Below are positions 11,684 to 20,871 of a stretch of DNA of 64,000 nt, piece after piece. The stretch is from positions 45,336 through 109,335 of the forward strand of contig JAFXJY010000033.1 of assembly GCA_017531985.1 (NCBI GenBank), written 5' to 3'. The stretch's first letter is position 1, and each line of letters starts with the position of its first letter. The position numbers and the translations under genes are program-made. The stretch is from Bacteroidaceae bacterium. Its GTDB lineage: Bacteria > Bacteroidota > Bacteroidia > Bacteroidales > Barnesiellaceae_A. A model generated the notes under the pieces. The model did not search any database. It was not told the origin of the DNA and was given only the letters and a program-made list of their open reading frames with translations.

Positions 11684-12745
11684 ATGAACATTCTCATAAC
11701 CGGTGGAGCCGGATTTATCGGCAGCCATGTAGTACGACTCTTCGTCAAGAAATATCCTACATACAATATCATCAATCTCGACAAGCTAACCTATGCCGGC
11801 AACCTTGCCAATCTTTCCGATATTGAAGATAACAACAACTACCATTTCACGCGTGCCGATATTTGCGATTACGACACCGTTTACAACATCCTATCGCAAT
11901 ACAACATAACAGGTATTATTCACTTGGCTGCCGAAAGTCATGTCGACCGTTCCATTCGCGACCCATTCGCTTTTGCACGCACCAACGTAATGGGTACTCT
12001 CACGCTCCTGCAAGCTGCTCGCACCTATTGGGAATCCCTCCCCGAGCGATATGATGGTAAACGATTCTACCACATCTCCACCGATGAGGTATATGGGGCT
12101 TTACCATTCGACGATACGCTCTTTACCGAGAACACCCGTTACAACCCTCACAGCCCTTACTCGGCAAGTAAAGCTGCAAGCGACCATTTCGTTCGAGCCT
12201 ATCACGATACATATGGCATGCCCACCATTGTCACCAACTGCTCTAACAATTACGGTCCCTACCAGTTCCCCGAAAAACTGATACCTCTTTTCATCAATAA
12301 CATACGTCATGGTAAGCCGCTTCCCGTCTACGGAAAGGGCGAAAATGTTCGCGACTGGCTCTTTGTCGAAGATCATGCTCGTGCCATCGACACCATCTTC
12401 CACAACGGTACTATCAACGAAACTTACAACATCGGTGGTTTCAACGAATGGCGTAACATCGACCTTATCAAAGTACTCATTGACACTGTCGACCGCCATT
12501 TAGGCAATCCCGCAGGACATTCGCTACATCTCATTACCTATGTAACCGATCGTCCCGGACACGACCTTCGATATGCCATCGACTCCACCAAGTTGCGTGA
12601 TGAACTCGGTTGGCAACCATCACTACAATTTGAAGAGGGTATCGACCGTACGGTAGCTTGGTATCTCAACAACCCGCAGTGGCTCGATAATGTAACTTCG
12701 GGCGAATATCTTCATTACTACGAAACAATGTACAACAATCGATAA
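11684..12745 (+). CDS. rfbB: dTDP-glucose 4,6-dehydratase
   Basis: The 353-residue extended-SDR enzyme (RmlB) makes dTDP-4-keto-6-deoxyglucose. It carries ITGGAGFIGSHVV at the N terminus, HLAAESHVDRSI, STDEVYGAL (catalytic Thr-Asp-Glu), YSASKAASDHF (YxxxK), NCSNNYGPYQFPEKLIPL and the NVRDWLFVEDHARAI block. With rfbA, rfbC and rfbD it completes the four-step rhamnose pathway. Confidence 0.98.
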   Translation: MNILITGGAGFIGSHVVRLFVKKYPTYNIINLDKLTYAGNLANLSDIEDNNNYHFTRADICDYDTVYNILSQYNITGIIHLAAESHVDRSIRDPFAFARTNVMGTLTLLQAARTYWESLPERYDGKRFYHISTDEVYGALPFDDTLFTENTRYNPHSPYSASKAASDHFVRAYHDTYGMPTIVTNCSNNYGPYQFPEKLIPLFINNIRHGKPLPVYGKGENVRDWLFVEDHARAIDTIFHNGTINETYNIGGFNEWRNIDLIKVLIDTVDRHLGNPAGHSLHLITYVTDRPGHDLRYAIDSTKLRDELGWQPSLQFEEGIDRTVAWYLNNPQWLDNVTSGEYLHYYETMYNNR

Positions 12746-12765
12746 TCGCCTTCGGGTCATCTATC

Positions 12766-13506
12766 ATGTTCTATATTCTTTCTCGCATATTTGCCGCCGT
12801 TGCCGAGCCTCTTACCTACATCATATTGGCTTTCTGCTTAGCGATTTTTCTTCCTTCACAGTTCAAGAAAATACGCATTGCATCAGTGGTTGCTGCCTTC
12901 ATCTTGCTCTTCATTTTCACCAACCCCATGCTCTATTCTTATGCACAGAATAGTTGGCAACCACGACAATCGGAATACACCGACACAACACATTATGATT
13001 ACGGTATTGTATTAGGTGGATTTGGTCACTACGACAATCCCTCCTCACAAGTCGACTATCAGCGTGCCATCGACCGCCTCTTTGAGGCTGTACGATATTA
13101 TCGTGAAGGTCGCATCGACCGCATCATTATCACGGGCGACGGTCTCACCACCGACAGTGCTACCTTCTATCGCGAGATGCAGCAATTGTTTAACATCCCG
13201 GCTCATGATCTCATTCGCGAGCCAAATGCTCGTTCCACTCGCGAGAATGCTCAATATTCCGCTCAAATAATAGCTGATGAGCGTCATGCAACCATTGCCG
13301 TTTTTACTTCCGCCATACATCTGCCGCGTGCAAGACTCAGCTTCGAGCAAGAAGGTATTAATGCCACCTTTATTCCTTGCGATTATCAGTATAGACACCA
13401 CAATCCCACCATCATGTTCATTCCCAACCCCAAGATTTTAGTCGATTGGGCTGACCTCATTCACGAATGGATAGGATATATATCTTACAAAATAACTCGC
13501 CGATAA
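12766..13506 (+). CDS. YdcF/ElyC-like DUF218 membrane protein
   Basis: The 246-residue protein has two N-terminal transmembrane helices (about residues 14-30 and 37-54) followed by a DUF218 domain: YGIVLGGFG, RIIITGDGLTTDS, ARSTRENAQYSAQII and HLPRARLSF, the conserved blocks of the YdcF/SanA/ElyC group. Members affect envelope or peptidoglycan properties in Enterobacteria, but no reaction is settled. Its position in a glycan operon, 20 bases after rfbB, suggests a role with lipid-linked sugars (inference). Confidence 0.85.
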   Translation: MFYILSRIFAAVAEPLTYIILAFCLAIFLPSQFKKIRIASVVAAFILLFIFTNPMLYSYAQNSWQPRQSEYTDTTHYDYGIVLGGFGHYDNPSSQVDYQRAIDRLFEAVRYYREGRIDRIIITGDGLTTDSATFYREMQQLFNIPAHDLIREPNARSTRENAQYSAQIIADERHATIAVFTSAIHLPRARLSFEQEGINATFIPCDYQYRHHNPTIMFIPNPKILVDWADLIHEWIGYISYKITRR

Positions 13507-13515
13507 TTAAGATCG

Positions 13516-13570
13516 ACTCTTTTCCCTTAACAAATAAATAATTAATCAGTGGAATTTTTAGAAATTCCCT
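13516..13570 (+). repeat. MITE-like repeat, short A-type copy A4
   Basis: CCCTTAAC followed by ATAATTAATCAGTGGAATTT and TTAGAAATTCCCT matches the right half of subfamily A and the short copy at 32919-32987. The right end lies 46 bases before the manC start. No clear left terminus is left. Confidence 0.6.
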
Positions 13571-13616
13571 CCATACATTAACCGGACTGCTTATTGGAGT
13601 CCACATTTTTATTCTT

Positions 13617-14666
13617 ATGAAAACACAAAATCATCTTGTAATAATGGCCGGTGGCATCGGTAGTCGCTTTTGGCCTATGAGTACCCCCGAGTGTCCTAAA
13701 CAATTCATCGACGTGATGGGGTGTGGTCGTTCTCTGATACAACTCACCGTCGACCGTTTTCGTGGTGTATGCGACCCACAACACGTTTGGGTCGTTACCT
13801 CACAACAATACGTCGATATAGTGCGTGAGCAACTTCCCGAAATTCCACTCGACAACATTCTGGCTGAACCTTGCCGTCGCAACACTGCTCCATGCATCGC
13901 TTATGTGGCATGGAAGATTCAACAACGTTACCCCCAAGCCAACATCGTAGTTACTCCCAGTGATGCTCTCGTAATGGACACTGCCGAGTTCCGTCGTGTC
14001 ATTTCTCAAGCACTCGATTTCACTGCCAACAGCAATGCTATTGTCACCATCGGAATACGTCCCTCGCGTCCCGAGACAGGATATGGCTACATTGCAGCGG
14101 GTGAAACGATCGATAAGAGCGAAATCTGCAAGGTCGAACAATTCAAAGAAAAACCCAATCTTGAAGTTGCCAAGTCATACCTCGCAGCCGGCAATTATCT
14201 CTGGAACGCCGGCATATTTGTGTGGAACGTCGATACCATTGTATCATCCATCCGAGCCTATCAACCCGACCTTGCCGACATCTTCGACAACCTCGCTCCG
14301 GCTCTTTACTCTCACGAGGAAACTGCTCTGATTGAACAAAAATTCCCCACTTGCCCCAACATCTCTATCGACTATGCCGTAATGGAGAAATCACCCAACA
14401 TATTTGTACACCCTGCCGACTTCGGTTGGAGTGATCTTGGCACTTGGGGGTCGTTACACACACACCTCACGCACGACGACAATGGAAATGCCACCGTTGG
14501 CAACGTTGCCATGTTCGACAGCACAGGATGTATCGTTCATGTACCGCAAAATCGTCGCGTAGTGGTGCAAGGTCTGGATGGATACATCGTTGCCGAAAAA
14601 GATGGTACATTGCTCATTTGCCGCCTCAGCGACGAACAACGCATCAAGGACTTCTCGGCCGAATAA
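13617..14666 (+). CDS. manC: Mannose-1-phosphate guanylyltransferase
   Basis: The 349-residue enzyme makes GDP-mannose, the substrate of Gmd downstream. MAGGIGSRFWPMSTPECPKQF is the nucleotidyltransferase signature (GGxGSRxWP...PKQF), then LAEPCRRNTAPCIAY, VTPSDALV, RPETGYGYI, FKEKPN and the WNAGIFVW block. The length shows a stand-alone transferase without the C-terminal isomerase domain of fused ManC/AlgA proteins, so mannose-6-phosphate isomerase must be elsewhere. It is preceded by a short repeat copy. Confidence 0.96.
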   Translation: MKTQNHLVIMAGGIGSRFWPMSTPECPKQFIDVMGCGRSLIQLTVDRFRGVCDPQHVWVVTSQQYVDIVREQLPEIPLDNILAEPCRRNTAPCIAYVAWKIQQRYPQANIVVTPSDALVMDTAEFRRVISQALDFTANSNAIVTIGIRPSRPETGYGYIAAGETIDKSEICKVEQFKEKPNLEVAKSYLAAGNYLWNAGIFVWNVDTIVSSIRAYQPDLADIFDNLAPALYSHEETALIEQKFPTCPNISIDYAVMEKSPNIFVHPADFGWSDLGTWGSLHTHLTHDDNGNATVGNVAMFDSTGCIVHVPQNRRVVVQGLDGYIVAEKDGTLLICRLSDEQRIKDFSAE

Positions 14667-14725
14667 TAGCACGGTCAGCACACACTCCATTTGACCGTTG
14701 CCACTGCTCATCAACTACGCAATCG

Positions 14726-15655
14726 ATGCATCTTCTCATAACAGGCTCACATGGTTTTGTGGGGACTAATCTCGTTCGAGCATTATCCCCACATCACACC
14801 ATATATGCACTATCTGCCTCTTCGACTCTCATCGACGGCGTGCATCGTTGCTTCCATTGGAACGATTTATCCCTCCTGCCCCAAGTCGATGCCATCATAC
14901 ATCTGGCTGCTGTTGTACACGATACCGACAATCGACATTCCGAGCAACATTACCATGACATCAATTTCGGTCTCACGCAACGAATATTCGACCACTTCTG
15001 TCGCTCTTCGGCTCGCATCTTCATTCACTTTTCATCGGTGGCTGCGGCTGCTCACGAGGTGCAGGATATTCTCACCGAAGATGTCACTCCCGCACCGTTG
15101 GGTGCCTATGGAACCACCAAGTTGGCGGCCGAACAATACATCTCACAGCACACACCATCGCACAAGCAGGTCTATATCCTACGCCCCTCCATGATATACG
15201 GTGTCGATTGTAAAGGCAATCTGCCTTTGCTATGCAACTTGCTTCGCAGTGGCATCCCTTATCCGTTGGGCAGTTTCGACAATCGTCGCACCTTTACGAG
15301 TATCGACAATGTCTCTTTCGTAGTCGATTCCTTGTTAACCACCTCCATACCATCCGGTATATACAATTTGTGCGACGATGAGAGTATATCCACCGCATCT
15401 CTTGTTGCACTCATTTACACAACGTTGGGTCGCAAACCTCGTGTTTGGCACATCAATAAGCAGCTTATCTACACCTTGGCTCGTATGGGTACATGGCTTC
15501 ATTTACCTTTCAATAAGCAACGACTGGACAAGCTCACCGGCAACTTCCGAGTATCCAACAACAAGATTAAGACTGCTCTCGGCATCGACTCAATGCCCGC
15601 ACACACGCACCAAGCTATCGTGAGTGCTATACAATATTTTAAGGAGCATCATTAA
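14726..15655 (+). CDS. NAD-dependent sugar epimerase/dehydratase (extended SDR)
   Basis: The 309-residue protein starts MHLLITGSHGFVGTNLVRAL, a GxxGFxG NAD-binding motif, and continues with LAAVVHDT, SSVAAAAHEVQDILTEDV, the catalytic YGTTKLAAEQYI and RPSMIYGVDCKGNL. The frame is open upstream into manC, but the Rossmann motif at the ATG fixes the start. Such short SDRs often pair with a WecA-like transferase in Bacteroidales O-glycan and capsule loci and reduce or epimerise the first N-acetylated sugar; the transferase at 19638 is a candidate partner. The substrate is unknown. Confidence 0.85.
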   Translation: MHLLITGSHGFVGTNLVRALSPHHTIYALSASSTLIDGVHRCFHWNDLSLLPQVDAIIHLAAVVHDTDNRHSEQHYHDINFGLTQRIFDHFCRSSARIFIHFSSVAAAAHEVQDILTEDVTPAPLGAYGTTKLAAEQYISQHTPSHKQVYILRPSMIYGVDCKGNLPLLCNLLRSGIPYPLGSFDNRRTFTSIDNVSFVVDSLLTTSIPSGIYNLCDDESISTASLVALIYTTLGRKPRVWHINKQLIYTLARMGTWLHLPFNKQRLDKLTGNFRVSNNKIKTALGIDSMPAHTHQAIVSAIQYFKEHH

Positions 15656-15729
15656 GTTCCCCATAACGATTCAATTATTAATCTGTGGAATTGATTGAAG
15701 TTTCTTATAAGAATTTTTAGAGACTCTTT
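15656..15729 (+). repeat. MITE-like repeat, short A-type copy A5
   Basis: It starts directly after the epimerase stop codon. CCCCATAACG..AATTATTAATCTGTGGAATT matches the right half of subfamily A. Two right-terminus-like stretches follow (ATTGATTGAAGTTTCTT and GAATTTTTAGAGACTCTT), as if the terminus were duplicated. The right end is 35 bases before the gmd start. Confidence 0.55.
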
Positions 15730-15763
15730 ATCCTCCTATCAAACAATAAGAAAACGATAAGAT

Positions 15764-16828
15764 ATGAAAAAAGCTCTTATCACCGGTATCACCGGTCAAG
15801 ATGGCTCTTTTTTGGCCGAACTACTATTGGAAAAAGGTTACGAAGTACATGGTCTGCTTCGTCGTAGTTCATCATTCAATACGGCTCGCATCGAACACCT
15901 CTATCTCGACGAATGGGTGCGTGACATGAAGAAAAATCGCCTCGTCAATCTTCACTATGGCGATATGACCGACTCTTCTTCGCTCATTCGCATCATACAG
16001 CTCATTCAGCCCGACGAGATTTACAACCTTGCTGCTCAGTCGCATGTCAAGGTCTCTTTCGATGTCCCGGAGTACACTGCCGAAGTCGATGCGGTTGGTA
16101 CTCTGCGACTGCTCGAAGCTGTTCGCATTCTCGGATTGGAAAAAAAATGTCGCATTTATCAGGCCTCTACAAGCGAGTTATTCGGCAAGGTACAGGAAGT
16201 TCCGCAGAAAGAAACAACTCCATTCTACCCCCGTTCTCCCTATGGTGTCGCCAAGCAGTACGGTTTCTGGATTACCAAGAACTATCGTGAGGCTTATGAC
16301 ATGTTTGCTGTAAACGGAATCTTATTTAACCATGAGAGCGAACGCCGTGGTGAGAACTTTGTAACCCGCAAAATCACGCTCGCAGCGGCTCGCATCGCAC
16401 AAGGATACCAAGACAAGCTATACCTTGGCAACCTCAACTCTCTTCGCGACTGGGGCTACGCTCGTGACTATGTCGAGTGCATGTGGCTCATGTTGCAGCA
16501 CGATACTCCCGAGGACTTTGTAATTGCCACAGGTGAGTATCACTCCGTTCGTGAGTTCTGTTCATTGGCATTCAACTTCGCCGGTATTCAACTCCGTTGG
16601 GAGGGCGATGGTGTCGACGAGAAAGGTATCGACGTTGCTACGGGTAAAACTCTCGTCGAAGTCGACCCTCGCTTCTTCCGACCTACCGAAGTCGACCAAC
16701 TTCTCGGAGACCCTACCAAGGCTAAGACGCTCCTCGGTTGGAATCCCTGCAAGACGCCTTTCGAATTGCTCGTTCGCATCATGGTCGAGCATGATATGAA
16801 ATTTGTTCAGGTAGGTTCTAAAAATTAG
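15764..16828 (+). CDS. gmd: GDP-mannose 4,6-dehydratase
   Basis: The 354-residue extended SDR turns GDP-mannose into GDP-4-keto-6-deoxymannose. It has [73 protein letters not shown] (YxxxK) and [16 protein letters not shown]. Odd feature: the last residues (QVGSKN) and the TAG stop are encoded by the left terminal repeat of element B1, which begins at 16809, and the protein is shorter than E. coli Gmd (373 residues as recalled). Loss of a few C-terminal residues to the insertion is likely but not proved. Confidence 0.97.
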   Translation: MKKALITGITGQDGSFLAELLLEKGYEVHGLLRRSSSFNTARIEHLYLDEWVRDMKKNRLVNLHYGDMTDSSSLIRIIQLIQPDEIYNLAAQSHVKVSFDVPEYTAEVDAVGTLRLLEAVRILGLEKKCRIYQASTSELFGKVQEVPQKETTPFYPRSPYGVAKQYGFWITKNYREAYDMFAVNGILFNHESERRGENFVTRKITLAAARIAQGYQDKLYLGNLNSLRDWGYARDYVECMWLMLQHDTPEDFVIATGEYHSVREFCSLAFNFAGIQLRWEGDGVDEKGIDVATGKTLVEVDPRFFRPTEVDQLLGDPTKAKTLLGWNPCKTPFELLVRIMVEHDMKFVQVGSKN

Positions 16829-17000
16829 GTCGAGTTGATTTTGAAGTTTATTGTGTAGAGATTTCTAATTTCTAATAAAGGCACAATGCGTGCATTGTAA
16901 CTGAATGAAAATTAGAAATATACTACAATACATTCAAAAGCGACCGTAATAGAAGCTACCGACAACGATGAATTTATCTACTAATTTATAGAATATACCT
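16809..17000 (+). repeat. MITE-like intergenic repeat, subfamily B, copy B1
   Basis: This 192-bp element has termini AGGTAGGTTCTAAAAATT and AATTTATAGAATATACCT in inverted orientation. It is closely similar, end to end, to the reverse complement of 29585-29775, including ATTTCTAATTTCT.ATAAAGGC, TGCATTGTAACTGAATGA and ATAGAAGCTACCGACAACGA. It overlaps the last 20 bases of gmd and ends 30 bases before the fcl start, so it is transcribed within the operon. Confidence 0.85.
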
Positions 17001-17030
17001 TCACAAACTACACACCAACTCTCAACTGTT

Positions 17031-18107
17031 ATGATGGATAAAAATGCCAAAATATATGTGGCCGGTCATCGTGGATTGGTTGGCTCGGCTATCTGGAACA
17101 ACCTGACTGACAAAGGTTACAACAACCTTGTTGGTCGCACTCATGCTCAACTCGACCTGCTGGATGCTGTGGCTGTCCGCAACTTCTTCGATGAGCAAAA
17201 ACCCGAGTATGTTATCTTGGCGGCCGCACATGTAGGGGGTATCATGGCAAACAATACCTATCGTGCCGACTTTATTTACGAGAACCTGCAAATTCAACAG
17301 AACGTAATAGGGGAGAGCTTCCGTCACAATGTCAAGAAACTTCTCTTCCTCGGTAGCACTTGCATATATCCTCGTGAAGCTCCACAGCCCATGAGCGAAG
17401 ATGTACTACTTACTTCACCGCTCGAATACACCAATGAACCTTACGCTATTGCCAAAATTGCCGGGCTGAAATTGTGCGAAAGTTTCAATCTTCAATACGG
17501 AACCAACTACATCGCCGTCATGCCCACCAACCTTTACGGCCCTCGTGATAACTTCCACCTCGAAAACAGCCACGTCTTGCCTGCCATGATTCGAAAGATT
17601 CATTTGGCTCATAACCTGCTTCTTAACGACTGGAATGCCATCACTACCGACCTTAACAAACGACCTGTCGAAGGCATCGATGGCAATGCTCCGCACAACG
17701 ACATTATCAGCATACTTGCCAAGTACGGTATCACGCCCCACTCTGTGAATCTTTGGGGTACGGGTACGCCCATGAGAGAATTTCTTTGGAGTGAAGAGAT
17801 GGCCGATGCCTCGGTTTATATTCTCGAAAATATCAACTTTACCGACACCTTCTCGCCCTCTGCTCGCGAAGTCCGCAACTGCCACATCAACATTGGCACA
17901 GGCAAGGAAATATCCATCCGCGACTTAGCTATGCTCATCGCCTCAACCATTGGCTATCAGGGTGCTATCAATTTTGATACAACTAAGCCCGACGGAACGA
18001 TGCGTAAGCTCACCGACGTATCCAAGCTGCACAACCTCGGCTGGCATCACAAAGTCGAAATTGATGAAGGTGTCGCTCGTCTCTATCAATGGTATTTACA
18101 CAACTGA
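17031..18107 (+). CDS. fcl: GDP-L-fucose synthase
   Basis: The 358-residue enzyme (also called WcaG) epimerises and reduces GDP-4-keto-6-deoxymannose to GDP-L-fucose. Features are YVAGHRGLVGSAIWNNL, AAAHVGGIMANNTYRADF, LGSTCIYPREAPQPM, the catalytic YAIAKIAGLKLCES and MPTNLYGPRDNF. The second Met (residue 2) is an equally possible start. An insertion of about 35 residues relative to E. coli Fcl, from LLNDWNAITTDLNK to about residue 225, is common in Bacteroidota homologues. It follows gmd with repeat B1 between them. Confidence 0.96.
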   Translation: MMDKNAKIYVAGHRGLVGSAIWNNLTDKGYNNLVGRTHAQLDLLDAVAVRNFFDEQKPEYVILAAAHVGGIMANNTYRADFIYENLQIQQNVIGESFRHNVKKLLFLGSTCIYPREAPQPMSEDVLLTSPLEYTNEPYAIAKIAGLKLCESFNLQYGTNYIAVMPTNLYGPRDNFHLENSHVLPAMIRKIHLAHNLLLNDWNAITTDLNKRPVEGIDGNAPHNDIISILAKYGITPHSVNLWGTGTPMREFLWSEEMADASVYILENINFTDTFSPSAREVRNCHINIGTGKEISIRDLAMLIASTIGYQGAINFDTTKPDGTMRKLTDVSKLHNLGWHHKVEIDEGVARLYQWYLHN

Positions 18108-18129
18108 ACAGACTCATTGGATTACACAC

Positions 18130-19002
18130 ATGATCGAATATATCAAATTATTGCGTCCCCAGCAATGGTGTAAGAACCTTTTCATTTTCTTGCCCATCTT
18201 CTTTGCACAATCCATTGGCGATGTCGATAGGTTACTCTCTTGCTGCTTGGCATTTGTAGCTCTCTGCTTAGCAAGTAGTTCCATTTACATTATCAATGAT
18301 TGGAACGATGCCGACTTTGATCGTATGCACCCTCAGAAGTGCCACCGTCCCATTGCTTCGGGTAGTGTGTCGGTAAGAAATGCATTCATCTTGTACTCCT
18401 TTCTTATCATCCTCTGTGCCGGCATTATTGTATATTTCTTCCCCTCTCAGCATATGATTTTGCTGTTTGGTATATATTTAGTACTCAATCATTTATATTC
18501 TTTTGTACTCAAATATATACCCTTGGTCGATATTTTTATAGTCGCCTTCAACTTTGTACTTCGCATCATCATCGGTGCCACAGCTGCGGCGGTCACTCCA
18601 TCACACTGGATTATTATCATGACTTTCCTCTTGGCTCTCTTCCTTGTCATGACCAAGCGACGTGACGATGTTGTCAAGTACGAAAAGACCGGTATCATCA
18701 CCCGGTATAACATCACAGTTTTCAATCGTCAGTTCCTCGACCTATCGCTTACGTTAGTAGCAGCAGTTACATTAGTAAGCTACATCATGTACACTGTCGA
18801 CCCCGAGATTATTCAGCGTTTCGACTGCAACTACGTCTATTCTACTACCATCTTTGTGTTAGCAGGAATTTTGCGATATTTGCAATTGACTCTTGTCGAC
18901 GAAAAGGGTTGGAGTCCCACCAAGATTATCATGCACGACCGCTTCCTCCAACTTTGTGTGGTAGGTTGGTTAGCTCTTTTTGCATTTATTATTTATGCCT
19001 GA
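18130..19002 (+). CDS. UbiA-family prenyltransferase, decaprenyl-phosphate phosphoribosyltransferase type
   Basis: The 290-residue membrane protein starts MIEYIKLLRPQQWCKNLFIF, typical of the DPPR synthase branch (RPxQWxKN). The first Asp-rich motif NDWNDADFDRMHPQKCHRPIA is present and about eight to nine hydrophobic helices follow. Family members join a polyprenyl phosphate and phosphoribosyl pyrophosphate, starting synthesis of polyprenyl-phosphoryl pentose donors for cell-wall glycans. The frame is open upstream inside fcl, but this ATG begins the conserved domain. The last 8 bases overlap the HAD gene, which suggests translational coupling. Confidence 0.86.
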   Translation: MIEYIKLLRPQQWCKNLFIFLPIFFAQSIGDVDRLLSCCLAFVALCLASSSIYIINDWNDADFDRMHPQKCHRPIASGSVSVRNAFILYSFLIILCAGIIVYFFPSQHMILLFGIYLVLNHLYSFVLKYIPLVDIFIVAFNFVLRIIIGATAAAVTPSHWIIIMTFLLALFLVMTKRRDDVVKYEKTGIITRYNITVFNRQFLDLSLTLVAAVTLVSYIMYTVDPEIIQRFDCNYVYSTTIFVLAGILRYLQLTLVDEKGWSPTKIIMHDRFLQLCVVGWLALFAFIIYA

Positions 19003-19648
19003 ACCGAACTCTGATCACAAGCCGGTTGTAGCTCTATTTGACTTCGACGGCACAATCACACTGCGTGATACGCTTCCTCTCTACATCCGTCATGCTACCG
19101 GATTGACAGGTTTATTGCTCAGTATCTTATCCTCATTGCCGGCTCTCATTATTCTGGCAGCCAATGGTTGGAAATCTCTATGGGGAATCGATGCACAGCG
19201 AACGAAGGAAGGCTTGTTGAGACGCTGTTTCGAGAATAAAAGTATCGAGCAAGTCTCTTGCTCTGCAACCGAGTTTGTTCAAGTGGTCAATCAAGTAATC
19301 TCTCGCGAGGTATATCAACGTATGCTCCATCACATTGCACTTGGCGACTCGGTCGTTATCGTATCGGCAAGCCCGCAAGTGTGGGTTGAGCCTTGGGCGA
19401 GGTCGGTAGGCGATATTAAAGTAATTGCTACGCAACTCGAAGTGGTCAATGGGCGATACACAGGTCGTTTTCATGGAAAAAATTGCAACGGGCAAGAGAA
19501 AGTGACACAAATTGCCCGGCTATTTCCCCGTTCGCAATTTCATATTGTTGCCTACGGAAACAGCAGCGGAGACATCCCTATGCTCAGCTATGCTCACGAG
19601 GCCTACATGTGTAGTAACGGATTAATTTCACCCTATCATGCACACTGA
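18995..19648 (+). CDS. HAD-superfamily (HAD-IB) phosphatase
   Basis: The 217-residue protein has motif I as VALFDFDGTITLRDTLP, motif II as VIVSASPQVWVEPW, a Lys-containing segment near GKNCNGQEKVTQI and motif IV as AYGNSSGDIPMLSYA. It begins at an ATG inside the end of the UbiA-family gene. UbiA-type phosphoribosyl transferases are often next to or fused with HAD domains, so a likely role is removal of the 5-phosphate from polyprenyl-phosphoryl-5-phosphopentose (inference). A TTG 15 bases upstream could also start it. Confidence 0.82.
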   Translation: MPEPNSDHKPVVALFDFDGTITLRDTLPLYIRHATGLTGLLLSILSSLPALIILAANGWKSLWGIDAQRTKEGLLRRCFENKSIEQVSCSATEFVQVVNQVISREVYQRMLHHIALGDSVVIVSASPQVWVEPWARSVGDIKVIATQLEVVNGRYTGRFHGKNCNGQEKVTQIARLFPRSQFHIVAYGNSSGDIPMLSYAHEAYMCSNGLISPYHAH

Positions 19649-20627
19649 TTTTTACTTTCCCATTCTCACATTGTTGCTCTTCGTAGCCGAGGAATCTTAT
19701 TTCCTCATAGCTCATAAGTACCACATTTTCGACCGCATATCCGAACGTGGTTCCAACAAACTCGTGACGCTATGTGGGGGTGGCATTATATTCTATATCG
19801 CAGCACTCCTCTATATGCTGCTCATTCCCGGGCAGTGGCACGACCATGCTCTCTTCTTCGTAGCCTTAACTATGGTTAGTTGCATCAGTTTCATCGACGA
19901 TATCAAGGAAGTAAGACAAATATACCGACTGCTCGTACAGATGCTTGCCGTACTCATCATCTTCATGCAATGGGACCTATTCTCCTTGCAGCAGTGGTGG
20001 TTTATTCTCCTACTGCTCATTTTCTGTACCGGTACTATCAATGCTTACAACTTTATGGATGGTATCAACGGCATGACTGCTGCTTATAGTGTAGTCACAC
20101 TCATATCCATTTCCTATATCGACAAGTATCTCTTGCCTGTACCGGTTGTTCCCCTCGACATGGTACACACCATGACCTTTGCTGTACTCGTCTTTGCTTT
20201 CTATAATTTCCGTACAACGGCTCGTTGTCTGGCTGGCGACGTTGGCTCGGTTTCCATTGCATTCTTTATCGTCTATGCATTGGGCTACATCATTCTCACT
20301 ACGGGCGATTATTACTATCTGGCTCTTTTGCTTGTATATGGTATAGACAGTGTACTCACTATCATACATCGCCTCATCCTACGCGAGAATATTGTTCAGC
20401 CTCATCGCAAACATATATACCAAATACTTGCCAACGAAATGCGTTGGAAACACTTGTCGGTCAGTACATTATATATGCTTGTGCAAGCTTCTGTCAACAT
20501 CGGACTTTTCATCATTCCTGACAACATTCGTTACTACTATGTAGCTGCATGTGCTGTTATCCTCTCAGCGGCTTACATCATCTTCATATACAAGTACTTC
20601 CCTCGCAACAAAGCTCCACTATCATAA
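19638..20627 (+). CDS. WecA/TagO/MraY-like polyprenyl-phosphate sugar-1-phosphate transferase
   Basis: The 329-residue protein has about ten transmembrane helices and the conserved cytoplasmic motifs of the family: SFIDDIKEVRQIYRLLVQ (DDxx), NAYNFMDGINGMTA (NxxNxxDGxxG), CLAGDVGSVSIAF and HRLILRENIVQPHRKHIYQ (HxxH-type loop). Members load the first sugar phosphate onto undecaprenyl phosphate for O-antigen, capsule or O-glycan synthesis. It starts inside the HAD gene (11-base overlap) and is the last gene of the operon. No other glycosyltransferase is encoded in this operon, so assembly enzymes must be elsewhere. Confidence 0.92.
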   Translation: MHTDFYFPILTLLLFVAEESYFLIAHKYHIFDRISERGSNKLVTLCGGGIIFYIAALLYMLLIPGQWHDHALFFVALTMVSCISFIDDIKEVRQIYRLLVQMLAVLIIFMQWDLFSLQQWWFILLLLIFCTGTINAYNFMDGINGMTAAYSVVTLISISYIDKYLLPVPVVPLDMVHTMTFAVLVFAFYNFRTTARCLAGDVGSVSIAFFIVYALGYIILTTGDYYYLALLLVYGIDSVLTIIHRLILRENIVQPHRKHIYQILANEMRWKHLSVSTLYMLVQASVNIGLFIIPDNIRYYYVAACAVILSAAYIIFIYKYFPRNKAPLS

Positions 20628-20693
20628 CATCTATCTTGTAGCTAACTTTTATTTATAGCTTACTTGCACTTATACAACATAACCACCTACGAT

Positions 20694-20738
20694 GGTGCAT
20701 CGTTGGCTCTTTCGAGCCTCACGATGCACCTTCTTTGT
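20694..20738 (+). terminator. Terminator after the glycan operon
   Basis: GGTGCATCGT..GGCTC (20694-20709) pairs with GAGCC..ACGATGCACC (20714-20730) around a TTTC loop, followed by TTCTTTGT. Confidence 0.75.
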
Positions 20739-20809
20739 ATTGAACCAAATTCTTTTATTTACGGTAATGTAGACTAAAATAGTTGGTTTTAGATCTGCAT
20801 AATCAACCC

Positions 20810-20853
20810 AAGAGAGGTTTTTCCAAAACGAGGAAAATCTCTCTTACTTTTTT
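20810..20853. terminator. Second hairpin with T run between convergent operons
   Basis: AAGAGAG..TTTTCC (20810-20824) pairs with GGAAAA.CTCTCTT (20832-20845), followed by ACTTTTTT. The reverse strand also has a T-rich flank nearby, so it may serve both directions. The stretch 20739-20809 holds nothing else recognisable. Confidence 0.6.
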
Positions 20854-20871
20854 GTTCGTTATACCTTATTT

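Noticed and set aside
14444..14725. Upstream extension of the epimerase into manC
   Set aside because: The Rossmann motif starts at the ATG at 14726. The upstream part is an alternative frame of manC.
17950..18129. Upstream extension of the UbiA-family protein into fcl
   Set aside because: The conserved RPxQWxKN start lies just after the ATG at 18130.
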